Shown here in pieces: positions 7,160 to 15,909 of a stretch of 64,000 bases of DNA. This DNA is from Ezakiella sp. (lineage in GTDB: Bacteria; Bacillota; Clostridia; Tissierellales; Peptoniphilaceae). The notes below the pieces were generated by a model. It saw only the letters and a program-made list of their open reading frames with translations, did not search any database and was not told the DNA's origin. How positions within the stretch are numbered: position 1 is the stretch's first letter; each line of letters starts with the position of its first letter. Location: positions 1 through 64,000 of the forward strand of contig JALEOH010000030.1 in NCBI GenBank assembly GCA_022766605.1, in the 5' to 3' direction. The position numbers and the translations under genes were made by a program.

Positions 7160-9631
7160 ATGGACATTTCATATTATGAAGGTAAAGATTTATTGGGCTG
7201 GATATATTATAACGAAAATTATTCGCATGGAGATTATTCAAATGTTATAAATAGAGTATGTTATGTATATCCTAGATATATTTTAGAAGAGGATGGGCTA
7301 GTTCCAATTCCACCGTCGGATTTTCCAAACTTGGGTAGTTTCGAGGTTAGAATTCAAGGTGGCTATTCATCGGAGGATATAGTTGATAAACTATCTCATT
7401 TAGTAAAGGTTAGGATTAATAATGCACCTGAGATCGACAAAAATCAACAAAATAATTTATATAGATTAAAATACAATCCGCAATATGGCGAGGATGTAAG
7501 CGATGTATGGCTTGAAAAATTTGAAGGGGATAGTTTTTATCAAATAATAAAGATGGATTTTGATTTTGAAGAATTTGATAAGACTAGAAAAATTGATTTT
7601 TTCTTAGATGATATTTATTCAAAATACATTATTATACAAAATAGAGAAGGCTTTTATGGTCCTTTTGATTATTTTATAGAAAATGATAGCATAGAACTCT
7701 TAGGCACGTCAAAATATGGATATAGAATTAAACATGTAGAGACAAGTGCAATTGAAGAAAATATATTAAAAGTTGGTGACAAGCTCGACAAGGGGGTTGA
7801 ACTAGTCGGTGCGGAATACTTTGACAGTATAGAGTCGATTAAAGATGGTATAGATTTTATCAGCGATGATGTTTTAATAGAGAGTGTGGTGTCTGTTTTT
7901 GACGATCATAATGAGGTCGGAAAGGCGGATATTCGTGCTTTAAAAAAGAGCTTGATGGATGATTTATATCAAAATGAATATCCGGAGATTGACGATGCAA
8001 GGCTAGCCAGATTAAAAAATCTCGTAAGAAATTCGGACAAGAGTGAGGATTTTTTAGTTAGAATAGCTCAGTATATGATGGAGGATAATAAGAGCAAGGA
8101 CTATGTTATAAGATTGATCTTAGACAATAGATTTGATGAAATCGAAGAGAGAATGCAATTATTTGTCGAGGTCAGGGAGGCTCTTTTAGATTTAAATAAT
8201 AAGAGAGACGAGGCAGAGAAGAAATTAAATGAGCTAAAAAATGAGGTGGATAATGCTCATGATTATTTGGCTCGTGAGCATCAAAATATGATTGAGGAAT
8301 TTGAGTCCCAAATCAATGCTCTAGAGATTAAAAAAAGAGAATTAGAAGAGAAAATCGGCATATTGGATGAAAATGCTGATTTAGTGAATTTAAATAATGA
8401 ACTTAAGGAAAAGATTGCGGCTGAAGAGGCAAGAATTGAGAAGATAAAGGAAAATAAAGAAGCACTTTACAAGGAATTGCAGGAGGGCATGCTTGATTTT
8501 CAAAGCGCTGGAAAAATGATGGGCAGAAAATTACGCGAGGATGGAATGAGAGATTTCTTATCTACTGTACAAGGACTTAAAAATTTTGATGAGGATGAGC
8601 CGACTCCACCGACTGTTGCCGAGTTTACCAGTCGCGAAGAATTGGTGTACTATATCTACTACAGAATGAATCAAGTATATAATCACACCATTTCAAAAAA
8701 TATGATAATCAACTTGCTTGCATTATTTGCAAGTGGATTTATTACAAATTTTACCGGCCTAAGCGGAAGCGGGAAGACCTCGACTGTCATAAATTTTGCG
8801 AGAGCACTTGGACTTAGTGAGGACAATGGAAGGTTTGTAAGAGTAAATATCGACCCTGATATTAGAAGCATAAGGGATTTAATTGGCTTTTATAATCCTC
8901 AAAGCTCTGAAATGGTTGCCAATAATGTAAGACTTATGAGATTATTAGATGAGGATAAATATCCCAATTTACCAAAGATGGTTTTATTGGACAATGCAAA
9001 TCTATCGGTGCCAGAGCATTATTTATCAACATTTTTGGAATATGATCCTAATCAATTAAATTATATTAATTTGGGAGCTGGCAAAGAAATTAAAATTACT
9101 GATAATTTAAGACTATATACAACACTTCAAGATGACCATACAAGTCTTGAATTATCCGATAGATATTACGATAAGACCTCTACGGTTGAAGTTTATCTTG
9201 AGCCAAAGGTCTTTTACCAAAGGCCAAAGGAAGAATATGGGGATCGTGGGGTAGTTAGTATGGATTCCATTATGGAATTTGGTGTAAAAGGCGATATTAG
9301 CTCGGAAGTCGATGCTAAATTGGCAACATTTTTAAGCTACTTCAAGAGATTCGGATATAGAATAAGTGGAAGGACTATAGAAAAAACTAGAAATTATATT
9401 GCTAGCACGAGCGAGCTTATGTATTCCAATACAATTGGGTCCAAGTTTTTACCACTAGAGCTTGCCATTATGCAATTTATTATGCCTGGCAAATTAATTG
9501 CAGGAACTAGCAAAAGGTTGATAGAAAATCTTTTGAGTGAAACCAAAAATATGCCTTTACTTGAAGAGAGATTAAACAAAATTAAAACTAGGCTTGAAAA
9601 TTTTGCTGTAGAATCTTCGGTTGGATTTTAG
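7160..9631 (+). CDS. McrB-type AAA+ ATPase with N-terminal region and coiled coil
   Basis: A motor-type ATPase that probably works with the nuclease encoded next, as McrB does with McrC. Residues 1 to about 330 are an unrecognised N-terminal region, a strongly charged coiled coil spans about 335-450, and the AAA+ domain covers about 505-800. Walker A is GLSGSGKT (533-540). The following VNIDPDIRSIRDLIGFYNP matches the McrB-family segment normally containing QP-W-(D/T)-x(2-4)-DL-(I/L)-G-(Y/F)-x-NP. Several catalytic positions differ from the family: Walker B reads VLLDNANL (608-615) instead of LLDEMNL, the sensor-1 Asn is Gln657, and the usual DR finger is Asp-Lys672. Shares a probable transcript with the flanking genes. 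Target and cofactor (GTP or ATP) are unknown. Confidence 0.75.
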   Translation: MDISYYEGKDLLGWIYYNENYSHGDYSNVINRVCYVYPRYILEEDGLVPIPPSDFPNLGSFEVRIQGGYSSEDIVDKLSHLVKVRINNAPEIDKNQQNNLYRLKYNPQYGEDVSDVWLEKFEGDSFYQIIKMDFDFEEFDKTRKIDFFLDDIYSKYIIIQNREGFYGPFDYFIENDSIELLGTSKYGYRIKHVETSAIEENILKVGDKLDKGVELVGAEYFDSIESIKDGIDFISDDVLIESVVSVFDDHNEVGKADIRALKKSLMDDLYQNEYPEIDDARLARLKNLVRNSDKSEDFLVRIAQYMMEDNKSKDYVIRLILDNRFDEIEERMQLFVEVREALLDLNNKRDEAEKKLNELKNEVDNAHDYLAREHQNMIEEFESQINALEIKKRELEEKIGILDENADLVNLNNELKEKIAAEEARIEKIKENKEALYKELQEGMLDFQSAGKMMGRKLREDGMRDFLSTVQGLKNFDEDEPTPPTVAEFTSREELVYYIYYRMNQVYNHTISKNMIINLLALFASGFITNFTGLSGSGKTSTVINFARALGLSEDNGRFVRVNIDPDIRSIRDLIGFYNPQSSEMVANNVRLMRLLDEDKYPNLPKMVLLDNANLSVPEHYLSTFLEYDPNQLNYINLGAGKEIKITDNLRLYTTLQDDHTSLELSDRYYDKTSTVEVYLEPKVFYQRPKEEYGDRGVVSMDSIMEFGVKGDISSEVDAKLATFLSYFKRFGYRISGRTIEKTRNYIASTSELMYSNTIGSKFLPLELAIMQFIMPGKLIAGTSKRLIENLLSETKNMPLLEERLNKIKTRLENFAVESSVGF

Positions 9632-9642
9632 GAGGGATTGCC

Positions 9643-11325
9643 ATTAACTGTTATCTACACTTACAATGTCACAATCCCAAATCCGAGGTTAGTGTAACTC
9701 TTGGAGATAGTTATAGAGGAGATGAATATGCCAAGGGAGTAGTATTTGAAAATGGATACTATTCTATGAATCTAGTCGTTTATTCACTTTCGGAGATTAA
9801 AGAGGGCGAGGTATATATAGACGAGCAATTGGTTGGAGAGCTGGAATTAATCGATTGCCAAAGCGATAGATCGGAATATAAGATTATATATAAGGGCATA
9901 GGAAATAAGGATAAAGGCTATCCATTTTTGATGATGCTTGACACGATAAGACTTAATGTAAGACTTATTTTTGAGGATGATTCGGAGTTAACCTTATCGA
10001 GTGCAAGAGTACTTGTAACGACTAAGAATATTGCTGACCAAAAGAATATAGATGAGATGATATACTATATAATTGGCACTAAGGGATTGTCTAATGACAT
10101 GTCAAGCTCATATAATGAAAATTCTATTACACTAAATAATTTAAATAGATATCTTGCAAGATTTTTACGGCTATATAATAATTATAGACAATTTTATGAG
10201 GTGGGAGTCGCTGCTGGCAATTACAAGAATAATATCGAGCATAAACCATGCAGGAATTGTTTTATAGGAGGTACTAGGACTCGTGAATATAGAATAGATG
10301 AGGAGAGAGAAGCTATTATGAATTTTATATATGAGTTATACTCCTATTCTATTAAAATTCATCACGAGATTATACAGCTTACAAAACAAAATGAAATCAA
10401 ATACAATCGTCTTTTGGATTCCATTCCAGAGGGATATTCAGCACCTGTAATTGTAATTTACCATCTTAGAATTGAGACGGCATTTAACAGTTGTGCAAAG
10501 CTTGCCAGCAATATATCAAAGATGAAATCTATCCTTATTAGAAATGGTTTTCATAAGGATAGAGTTAATAAAAAAGTGATTTTGCGAGAACATTTTATTA
10601 ATCCAATCTTCTGGGAATATATGAATAAGTGGAAGAATGCCCGAAAAATGAATATAAAATATCATGAATTTTATTTTAGTATAGATTCACTTGATAAACT
10701 ATATGAATATTATTGTTTGGCTCGCATTTTAGAAGGCATGAGGGCAATGGGATATCGACCAGGTGAGTTGCGTGATGCTCAATTTTATTATGAATCTAAA
10801 AATGATATATTCCAAAATGAAGTGCATTTATTTAATACATTTTATCGCGAAAAAGATGGCATTAAACTAACTCTATATTTTCAGCCGCTTATTTATAGGC
10901 ATAGCGACAATAATAAGATCGGATTAATAAGGACGACTGGCGGAGATAGTAATTTTACCAATTTTAACAAAACGGGAGAATATTATTCTCCGGATTTTAT
11001 TTTAAAATTTGAAGGAAAATCTACTAAATATCTAATATTAGACGCCAAATATCAAACTAGAAATACAATATTAAGAGGGCACATGGATCAGATTATATCA
11101 AAGTATTTTACTCAGATAAGATCGATCGATGGCAAAAGGGATCAGATGGTTTATGTATTGCAAGGTCGTGTGGATGGCGATACTGATAATTGGGCATATG
11201 AAAATGTCGATCAAATAAGCGATAATTTTTATTCGGATTTTGGAATCTTCCAATTTAGTCCTGACGTAAATAAAAATACCGATCTAATGAAATTAATTGC
11301 CAGATTAGAGCAGGAAGTAAAATAA
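9643..11325 (+). CDS. DUF2357 / PD-(D/E)XK nuclease, McrC-like (5' end unresolved)
   Basis: Probable effector nuclease partnered with the upstream ATPase. Numbered from the first in-frame ATG (9766), an N-terminal DUF2357-like region covers about 1-280. The nuclease core has SPDF (Asp410) and, 15 residues later, LDAKY (Asp426, Lys428), the PD-x(n)-DxK metal site; the C-terminal half resembles the PDDEXK_7 (former DUF524) family. A CRNC pair lies near residue 165. The start is unusual: the frame stays open for 43 codons upstream of ATG 9766 with no ATG/GTG/TTG, and ATG 9766 has no ribosome site. A perfect AGGAGG (9630-9635) is 7 nt before an in-frame ATT (9643). I use ATT 9643 provisionally; a frameshift from TTG 9638 is the alternative. 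Confidence 0.65.
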   Translation: MNCYLHLQCHNPKSEVSVTLGDSYRGDEYAKGVVFENGYYSMNLVVYSLSEIKEGEVYIDEQLVGELELIDCQSDRSEYKIIYKGIGNKDKGYPFLMMLDTIRLNVRLIFEDDSELTLSSARVLVTTKNIADQKNIDEMIYYIIGTKGLSNDMSSSYNENSITLNNLNRYLARFLRLYNNYRQFYEVGVAAGNYKNNIEHKPCRNCFIGGTRTREYRIDEEREAIMNFIYELYSYSIKIHHEIIQLTKQNEIKYNRLLDSIPEGYSAPVIVIYHLRIETAFNSCAKLASNISKMKSILIRNGFHKDRVNKKVILREHFINPIFWEYMNKWKNARKMNIKYHEFYFSIDSLDKLYEYYCLARILEGMRAMGYRPGELRDAQFYYESKNDIFQNEVHLFNTFYREKDGIKLTLYFQPLIYRHSDNNKIGLIRTTGGDSNFTNFNKTGEYYSPDFILKFEGKSTKYLILDAKYQTRNTILRGHMDQIISKYFTQIRSIDGKRDQMVYVLQGRVDGDTDNWAYENVDQISDNFYSDFGIFQFSPDVNKNTDLMKLIARLEQEVK

Positions 11326-11362
11326 TATTTTTTTAATATTTATAATTAGTGATAAATTTTGC

Positions 11363-11391
11363 TTGACATCAATAAAAAAATATTGTACAAT
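11363..11391 (+). promoter_or_regulatory. Promoter of the pyr operon
   Basis: Consensus-like TTGACA (11363-11368), exactly 17 nt, TACAAT (11386-11391). It is placed after the nuclease gene and before a leader with two terminator hairpins, so it drives pyrB and the genes downstream. Confidence 0.85.
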
Positions 11392-11410
11392 TGATTAGAT
11401 AAAGAAAAAA

Positions 11411-11452
11411 TCCACCGAGGGTGGGAGCCATCCTTGAGATGGCCTTTTTTTT
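11411..11452 (+). terminator. pyr leader: putative PyrR-type site and first attenuator hairpin
   Basis: GCCATC (11427-11432) and GATGGC (11438-11443) form a stem followed by a C and eight T residues (11445-11452), a clear intrinsic terminator only about 50 nt after the transcription start. Directly upstream, TCCACCGAGGGT (11411-11422) agrees at 9 of 12 positions with TCCAGAGAGGCT, a B. subtilis PyrR-loop sequence recalled from memory. It also folds as CCACC/GGTGG around GAG. The terminator is seen directly; control by PyrR and UMP is inference. Confidence 0.7.
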
Positions 11453-11457
11453 GGAAG

Positions 11458-11502
11458 TCTCGCTTGGGCTTTCGCTTATTGCGAGCGCCAGCGAGATTTT
11501 TT
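11458..11502 (+). terminator. pyr leader: second terminator hairpin
   Basis: TCTCGCT (11458-11464) pairs with AGCGAGA (11490-11496), with inner complementary CGC/GCG and GCT/AGC blocks, followed by six T residues (11497-11502). It ends about 21 nt before the pyrB start, so transcription of the operon must read through it. Confidence 0.75.
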
Positions 11503-11523
11503 ATATTTGTGAAGGAGGAATAA

Positions 11524-12450
11524 ATGCTTAAAGGAAGAAATTTTATAGATCCTACTGATTTTACTATCGAGGAACTTGATGAGGTTATGAATTTAGCACA
11601 AGATATTAAAGAAGATCAGGACTCTTATATAGATGTATGTAGGGGTAAGATCTTAGCGACGCTTTTCTATGAGCCCAGCACGAGGACACGCTTTTCATTT
11701 GAGGCCGCAATGTTAAGACTTGGCGGCAAGGTGGTTGGTTTCTCGGAGCCGGGCTCTAGTTCTGTTCAGAAAGGGGAAAGTCTTAGAGATACTATTAGAA
11801 CAGTTGGTTGCTATAGCGACATAATTACAATGAGACACCCAAAAGAGGGTGCTCCTAATTATGCAATAGACTATAGCTATGTTCCATTTATAAATGCAGG
11901 AGACGGCGGTCACCAACATCCAACTCAAACTTTAACCGATTTATTCACGATTCGCGAATCAAAAGGAAGACTTGACGATATGGTAATTGGTCTTTGTGGA
12001 GATTTAAAATTTGGCCGCACTGTTCACTCGTTATTAAAGGCTATGAGTGAGCATAAGAATATCCGCTTTGTTTTAATTAGCCCTGAAGAACTTCAAATTC
12101 CAAAATATATTAAGAATATGATGGATAAAAAGGGAATCGAATATAAAGAAGTAGAAAGACTTGAGGATGTGATAGATGAGCTTGATATTTTATATATGAC
12201 ACGTGTTCAAAAAGAGAGATTCTTCAACGAAGCCGATTATATAAGACTGAAGGATTCATATATATTAGACGAAGAAAAATTAAAAAATGCAAAGAGTGAT
12301 CTTGCAATACTCCATCCACTTCCAAGGGTAAATGAAATAGCTTATGAGGTCGATGACGATCCAAGAGCATGGTACTTTAAGCAAGTTAAAAATGGTATGT
12401 ATGTGCGCATGGCACTTATTATGAAATTGTTGGGGGTAGAGAAATGTTAA
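11524..12450 (+). CDS. pyrB: Aspartate carbamoyltransferase catalytic chain
   Basis: Condenses carbamoyl phosphate with L-aspartate to carbamoyl-aspartate, the committed step of pyrimidine synthesis. The carbamoyl-phosphate loop S52-T53-R54-T55-R56 followed by FSFEAA is intact, as are the HPTQT motif near residue 137 and the C-terminal HPLPRV. Length (308 aa) is normal. GAAGGAGG precedes the ATG. It overlaps pyrI by 7 nt, so the catalytic and regulatory chains are coupled, as expected for an E. coli-like dodecameric, allosteric enzyme. The operon lacks carAB and pyrC within the window. Confidence 0.96.
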   Translation: MLKGRNFIDPTDFTIEELDEVMNLAQDIKEDQDSYIDVCRGKILATLFYEPSTRTRFSFEAAMLRLGGKVVGFSEPGSSSVQKGESLRDTIRTVGCYSDIITMRHPKEGAPNYAIDYSYVPFINAGDGGHQHPTQTLTDLFTIRESKGRLDDMVIGLCGDLKFGRTVHSLLKAMSEHKNIRFVLISPEELQIPKYIKNMMDKKGIEYKEVERLEDVIDELDILYMTRVQKERFFNEADYIRLKDSYILDEEKLKNAKSDLAILHPLPRVNEIAYEVDDDPRAWYFKQVKNGMYVRMALIMKLLGVEKC

Positions 12451-12881
12451 GTATCAATTCAATTAAAAAAGGTATAGTAATAGATCATATTCATGCAGGA
12501 CTAGGTCTTAGAATTTTTGATTATTTAGGACTTAGAAATGCCGATTATACCGTTGCTCTTATCATGAATGTAGATAGTGGCAGGATGGGCAAAAAAGACA
12601 TTATTAAGATTGAAAATGTAATCGACCTTGACTTGTCAGCACTTGGATTTATTGATCCAGATATTACAGTAAATATCATTGAGGATGAAAAAATAGTTGA
12701 AAAAATCAACTTAACTCTACCTGAAAAGGTAAAAGATGTGATCAAATGTAAGAATCCAAGATGTATTACGAGCATCGAGCGTGGAATTTCTCATGAATTT
12801 AGATTAGTTGATCGCGATAAGGGCATTTATGCTTGCAATTATTGCGACCACGAAGTAGCTAAAGACGATGTCTATAGATAG
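12444..12881 (+). CDS. pyrI: Aspartate carbamoyltransferase regulatory chain
   Basis: Regulatory subunit that binds nucleotides and couples to PyrB. The N-terminal nucleotide-binding domain (about residues 1-97) includes the family start [10 protein letters not shown]. The C-terminal zinc domain has Cys102-x4-Cys107 and Cys131-x2-Cys134, all four ligands present. Length 145 aa is normal. The start lies inside the pyrB end and the stop lies 14 nt inside pyrF. B. subtilis-type organisms lack PyrI, so its presence points to a Clostridia-like lineage. Confidence 0.95.
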   Translation: MLSINSIKKGIVIDHIHAGLGLRIFDYLGLRNADYTVALIMNVDSGRMGKKDIIKIENVIDLDLSALGFIDPDITVNIIEDEKIVEKINLTLPEKVKDVIKCKNPRCITSIERGISHEFRLVDRDKGIYACNYCDHEVAKDDVYR

Positions 12882-13707
12882 ACTATATAAGAGAGTTAGT
12901 GAGGTAGGGCCAATATGTGTAGGGCTTGACCCCAATCTATCTCACATGCCTGCATTTACCTCTTCACTAAATGTGGAAGAGGCAATATTTAAATATAATA
13001 AAGCCATAATTGACTCGACAAAGGATTTGGTTGCAGTCTACAAACCACAAGCCGCCTATTATGAAAGTGCAGGTCTTGATGGATTAAAGGCATATAAAAG
13101 GACTCTTGAATATTTGAGATCAAATGATTGCTTGATTATAAATGATGTAAAGAGATCAGATATTTCTTCAACTGCAGCCGCTTATGCCAAAGCATATTTT
13201 AGTGGTGATTATGAGGGAGATTTTCTCACACTAAATCCATATATGGGCTTGGATTCTATTGAACCATATATGGAATATGTAGAAAAGCACAATAAGGGAT
13301 TATTTGTAATTATAAAGACTTCAAATCCAGGTAGCAAGGACTTTGAGGAGTTGATGGTGGAAGATATGCCCTTATATAATCATATTGCCGACAGGATTAG
13401 AGAGATGGACGGCAATAGCGTAGGAACAAGTGGATATCGAAAGATTGGCTACGTAATTGGAGCAACTTCTAAAGAAAGCGGTGAAGGCTCGCGTATTCGT
13501 GATAGATATGGCGATGTATTCTTCCTAGTGCCAGGATATGGAGCTCAAGGCGGTGGGCGTGAGGATGCTCTAGAATTGCTAAACGATAGAAATGGCGGAG
13601 TTATAAATTCATCTCGTGGCATTATTCGTGCATTTGAAAGTAGCGATGAGGATTTTGAGACGGCAACGAGAAAAGCGGTGTTAAAGATGGTAGAGGATTT
13701 TAGATGA
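12868..13707 (+). CDS. pyrF: Orotidine 5'-phosphate decarboxylase (type 2)
   Basis: Decarboxylates OMP to UMP, the last step of the pathway. The catalytic Asp-x-Lys-x-x-Asp motif is seen as NDVKRSDI (about residues 92-99), and the phosphate-gripper [10 protein letters not shown] sits near residue 218. The 279-aa length and motif spacing match the longer type 2 (mycobacterial/clostridial) subfamily rather than the 230-aa type 1. It starts 14 nt inside pyrI with no clear ribosome site of its own, and its stop overlaps the pyrK start as ATGA. Confidence 0.95.
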   Translation: MSIDRLYKRVSEVGPICVGLDPNLSHMPAFTSSLNVEEAIFKYNKAIIDSTKDLVAVYKPQAAYYESAGLDGLKAYKRTLEYLRSNDCLIINDVKRSDISSTAAAYAKAYFSGDYEGDFLTLNPYMGLDSIEPYMEYVEKHNKGLFVIIKTSNPGSKDFEELMVEDMPLYNHIADRIREMDGNSVGTSGYRKIGYVIGATSKESGEGSRIRDRYGDVFFLVPGYGAQGGGREDALELLNDRNGGVINSSRGIIRAFESSDEDFETATRKAVLKMVEDFR

Positions 13708-14423
13708 GCTATAAATTTTATAAAATAGAAGAGATAAATCATCTTAATGAAGAAGTATTTACTCTAAGATTTAGTGGTAAGTTTGATGGAGTGCCTGGTC
13801 AATTTTACATGATTAAATTAAATAAAAATACCGATCCACTACTTGCACGCCCAATATCGATTTCAGACATTGGAGATGATTATATAGTATTTTTAATTCA
13901 AATCATGGGAAGAGGCACTAAAGAGATGAGCAATTTAAGAGTTGGAGATAGCCTTGGATTATTGGGGCCTCTTGGAACGGGCTTTAATATTGATAGTAGT
14001 AAGAAAGTGGCATTATTAGCAGGAACTGCAGGAATTGCACCCATGCTTTATCTATCAAAGTCGCTTCCACACAAGCCGGATTTATATGTGGGATATCGTT
14101 CGGGAGAATATTATACTGAGGAATTTAAATCAAGCATAAATAAAATATATATTGCAACAGAAGATGGATCAGTAGGGCATAAGGGATATGCACTTGATAT
14201 ACTTGATGCAAGTAAATACGATAAGATATATGTATGTGGACCGATGCCGATGATTAGAGCAACAGTTAGTAAATTTCCAAATGCAAATATTGAGGTGAGC
14301 CTTGAAGCTCATATGGGATGCGGTATAGGAGCATGTTTGAGTTGCGATTGCAAGACCAGAAGCGGAGCAATAAGAATATGTATGGAAGGGCCAGTTATAG
14401 ATGCTAAGGAGTTAAAGCTATGA
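13704..14423 (+). CDS. pyrK: Dihydroorotate dehydrogenase electron-transfer subunit
   Basis: Iron-sulfur flavoprotein that passes electrons from dihydroorotate, via PyrD, to NAD+. It has an FAD-binding barrel (about residues 1-95, with ARPISISD), an NAD-binding domain ([12 protein letters not shown] near 110) and a C-terminal [2Fe-2S] cysteine cluster C-x4-C-x2-C ([10 protein letters not shown]) with a later ICMEGP cysteine. An extra cysteine (CDC) sits in the cluster loop. It overlaps both pyrF and pyrD by 4 nt (ATGA), consistent with equal synthesis of the two dehydrogenase subunits. Confidence 0.95.
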   Translation: MSYKFYKIEEINHLNEEVFTLRFSGKFDGVPGQFYMIKLNKNTDPLLARPISISDIGDDYIVFLIQIMGRGTKEMSNLRVGDSLGLLGPLGTGFNIDSSKKVALLAGTAGIAPMLYLSKSLPHKPDLYVGYRSGEYYTEEFKSSINKIYIATEDGSVGHKGYALDILDASKYDKIYVCGPMPMIRATVSKFPNANIEVSLEAHMGCGIGACLSCDCKTRSGAIRICMEGPVIDAKELKL

Positions 14424-15322
14424 GTAGACTTGAAGTGAATTTTTTAAATAGAATTCTAAAAAATCCGATCTTAACGGCAAGCGGTACTTTTGGTTATGGA
14501 ATTGAATTTCAAAAGTATATGGATGTAAGTCGCTTGGGAGGAATAATATCAAAGGGACTTACCTTAAATCCAAAGGACGGAAATACTGGCATTAGAATAC
14601 ATGAAACAGCATCTGGAATTATGAATTCAATAGGATTGCAAAATCCTGGAGTAGAGCATTTTATCGACCATGAATTGCCTATTATGAGAAAACTAAATGA
14701 CTATGTTATAGCAAATCTTGGTGGCAATAGCCTTTCTGAATATAAAGAGGGAGCAAAAATGCTCGATCAGACGGAGGTCGATGCAATTGAGCTAAATATA
14801 TCTTGCCCAAATGTGAAGGAGGGTGGAATGGCATTTGGCATAGTTTGCGAAGATGCTAGACTTGTTACAAGTGAGGTAAGAAAGATCACGACCAAGCCGC
14901 TTATAGTTAAGATGAGTCCGAATGCATACGAGCTTGTGAGAATGGCTCGCGAGCTTGAAGAGGCAGGGGCAGATGCTTTGTCACTGGTAAATACTTTTAA
15001 TGCACTTGCTATTGATGTTGAAAAAAGAAAGCCAATATTTGATAATATCACAGCTGGGCTTTCTGGGCCTGCAATTAAGCCGATAGCTTTAAGAATGGTA
15101 AGGGAGGTGGCAAGAGCTGTTAGCATACCAGTAATTGGTATTGGCGGCATAATGAGCGCCAAAGATGCACTTGAATTTATTATGGCAGGAGCAACTTTAG
15201 TCGAGCTTGGCACTCTTAATCTCATAAATCCAAGCGGTGCAATAGATGTAATAGATGGCATAGACGATTATATGAATAGACATGGTATTGACGATTTATC
15301 TGAAATTAGAGGGATAATATAG
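14420..15322 (+). CDS. pyrD: Dihydroorotate dehydrogenase 1B, catalytic subunit
   Basis: FMN enzyme oxidising dihydroorotate to orotate with NAD+ through PyrK. The family 1B active-site cysteine lies in [13 protein letters not shown] near residue 130. The FMN phosphate-binding loops GIGGIMS and GTLNL are at the C-terminal side. Length 300 aa is normal and the start overlaps the pyrK stop by 4 nt. The NAD-linked form suits an organism without a quinone respiratory chain. Confidence 0.95.
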   Translation: MSRLEVNFLNRILKNPILTASGTFGYGIEFQKYMDVSRLGGIISKGLTLNPKDGNTGIRIHETASGIMNSIGLQNPGVEHFIDHELPIMRKLNDYVIANLGGNSLSEYKEGAKMLDQTEVDAIELNISCPNVKEGGMAFGIVCEDARLVTSEVRKITTKPLIVKMSPNAYELVRMARELEEAGADALSLVNTFNALAIDVEKRKPIFDNITAGLSGPAIKPIALRMVREVARAVSIPVIGIGGIMSAKDALEFIMAGATLVELGTLNLINPSGAIDVIDGIDDYMNRHGIDDLSEIRGII

Positions 15323-15333
15323 AGGGAGGAAAT

Positions 15334-15909
15334 ATGGATATTAAAGAGTTGATGATTAAAAGACATGCATTACTGGAAGGACATTTTTGTCTTTCTAGTG
15401 GCAAGCATAGCGATCAATATTTTCAATGTGCAAAGGCGACTGAGTTTGCAGAAGATGCAAACTTAATTGCAAATAAAATTGCAGAAAAACTAAATGAAAA
15501 CAATGTAGGGCCCGATGTTGTTGTTGGCCCTGCTATGGGTGGGATAATAATCGGATATGAACTAGCAAGAGTGCTTGGAGTTCGTTCGATATTTACCGAA
15601 AGAGTAGATGGCAAGATGACTTTTAGACGCGGATTTACAATAAAAAAAGGCGAAAAGGTGTTGATATGCGAAGATGTTGTTACAACTGGCAAGAGCAGTA
15701 TGGAGACAGCAAAGGCAATTGAAGAGCTTGGCGGAGAGGTACTTGGCATTGCATCAATAGTGGACAGGACAGTTAGCCACGATGAGCTAGAGCTTCCATT
15801 ATATTCTGCTATAAAGATGGAAGCTGTGCTATATGATCCAGAGGGCTGTCCACTTTGTAAGTCAGGAGTGCCAGTCGAAAAGCCCGGTAGTAGATTTTTA
15901 AAGAAATAA
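15334..15909 (+). CDS. pyrE: Orotate phosphoribosyltransferase
   Basis: Makes OMP from orotate and PRPP. The PRPP-binding motif is intact (LICEDVVTTGKSS near residues 110-122) and the flexible catalytic loop FTERVDGKMTFRRGF lies near 88-102. 191 aa is normal for the clostridial subfamily with a C-terminal CPLCKSG segment. GAGGGAGG precedes the ATG, and the last stop base is shared with the following AcpS-NnrD start. Confidence 0.95.
   Translation: MDIKELMIKRHALLEGHFCLSSGKHSDQYFQCAKATEFAEDANLIANKIAEKLNENNVGPDVVVGPAMGGIIIGYELARVLGVRSIFTERVDGKMTFRRGFTIKKGEKVLICEDVVTTGKSSMETAKAIEELGGEVLGIASIVDRTVSHDELELPLYSAIKMEAVLYDPEGCPLCKSGVPVEKPGSRFLKK

Noticed and set aside
14767-15261. 164-codon minus-strand frame inside pyrD
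   Set aside because: It is a shadow of an unmistakable pyrD reading frame, with no ribosome site or family motif of its own.
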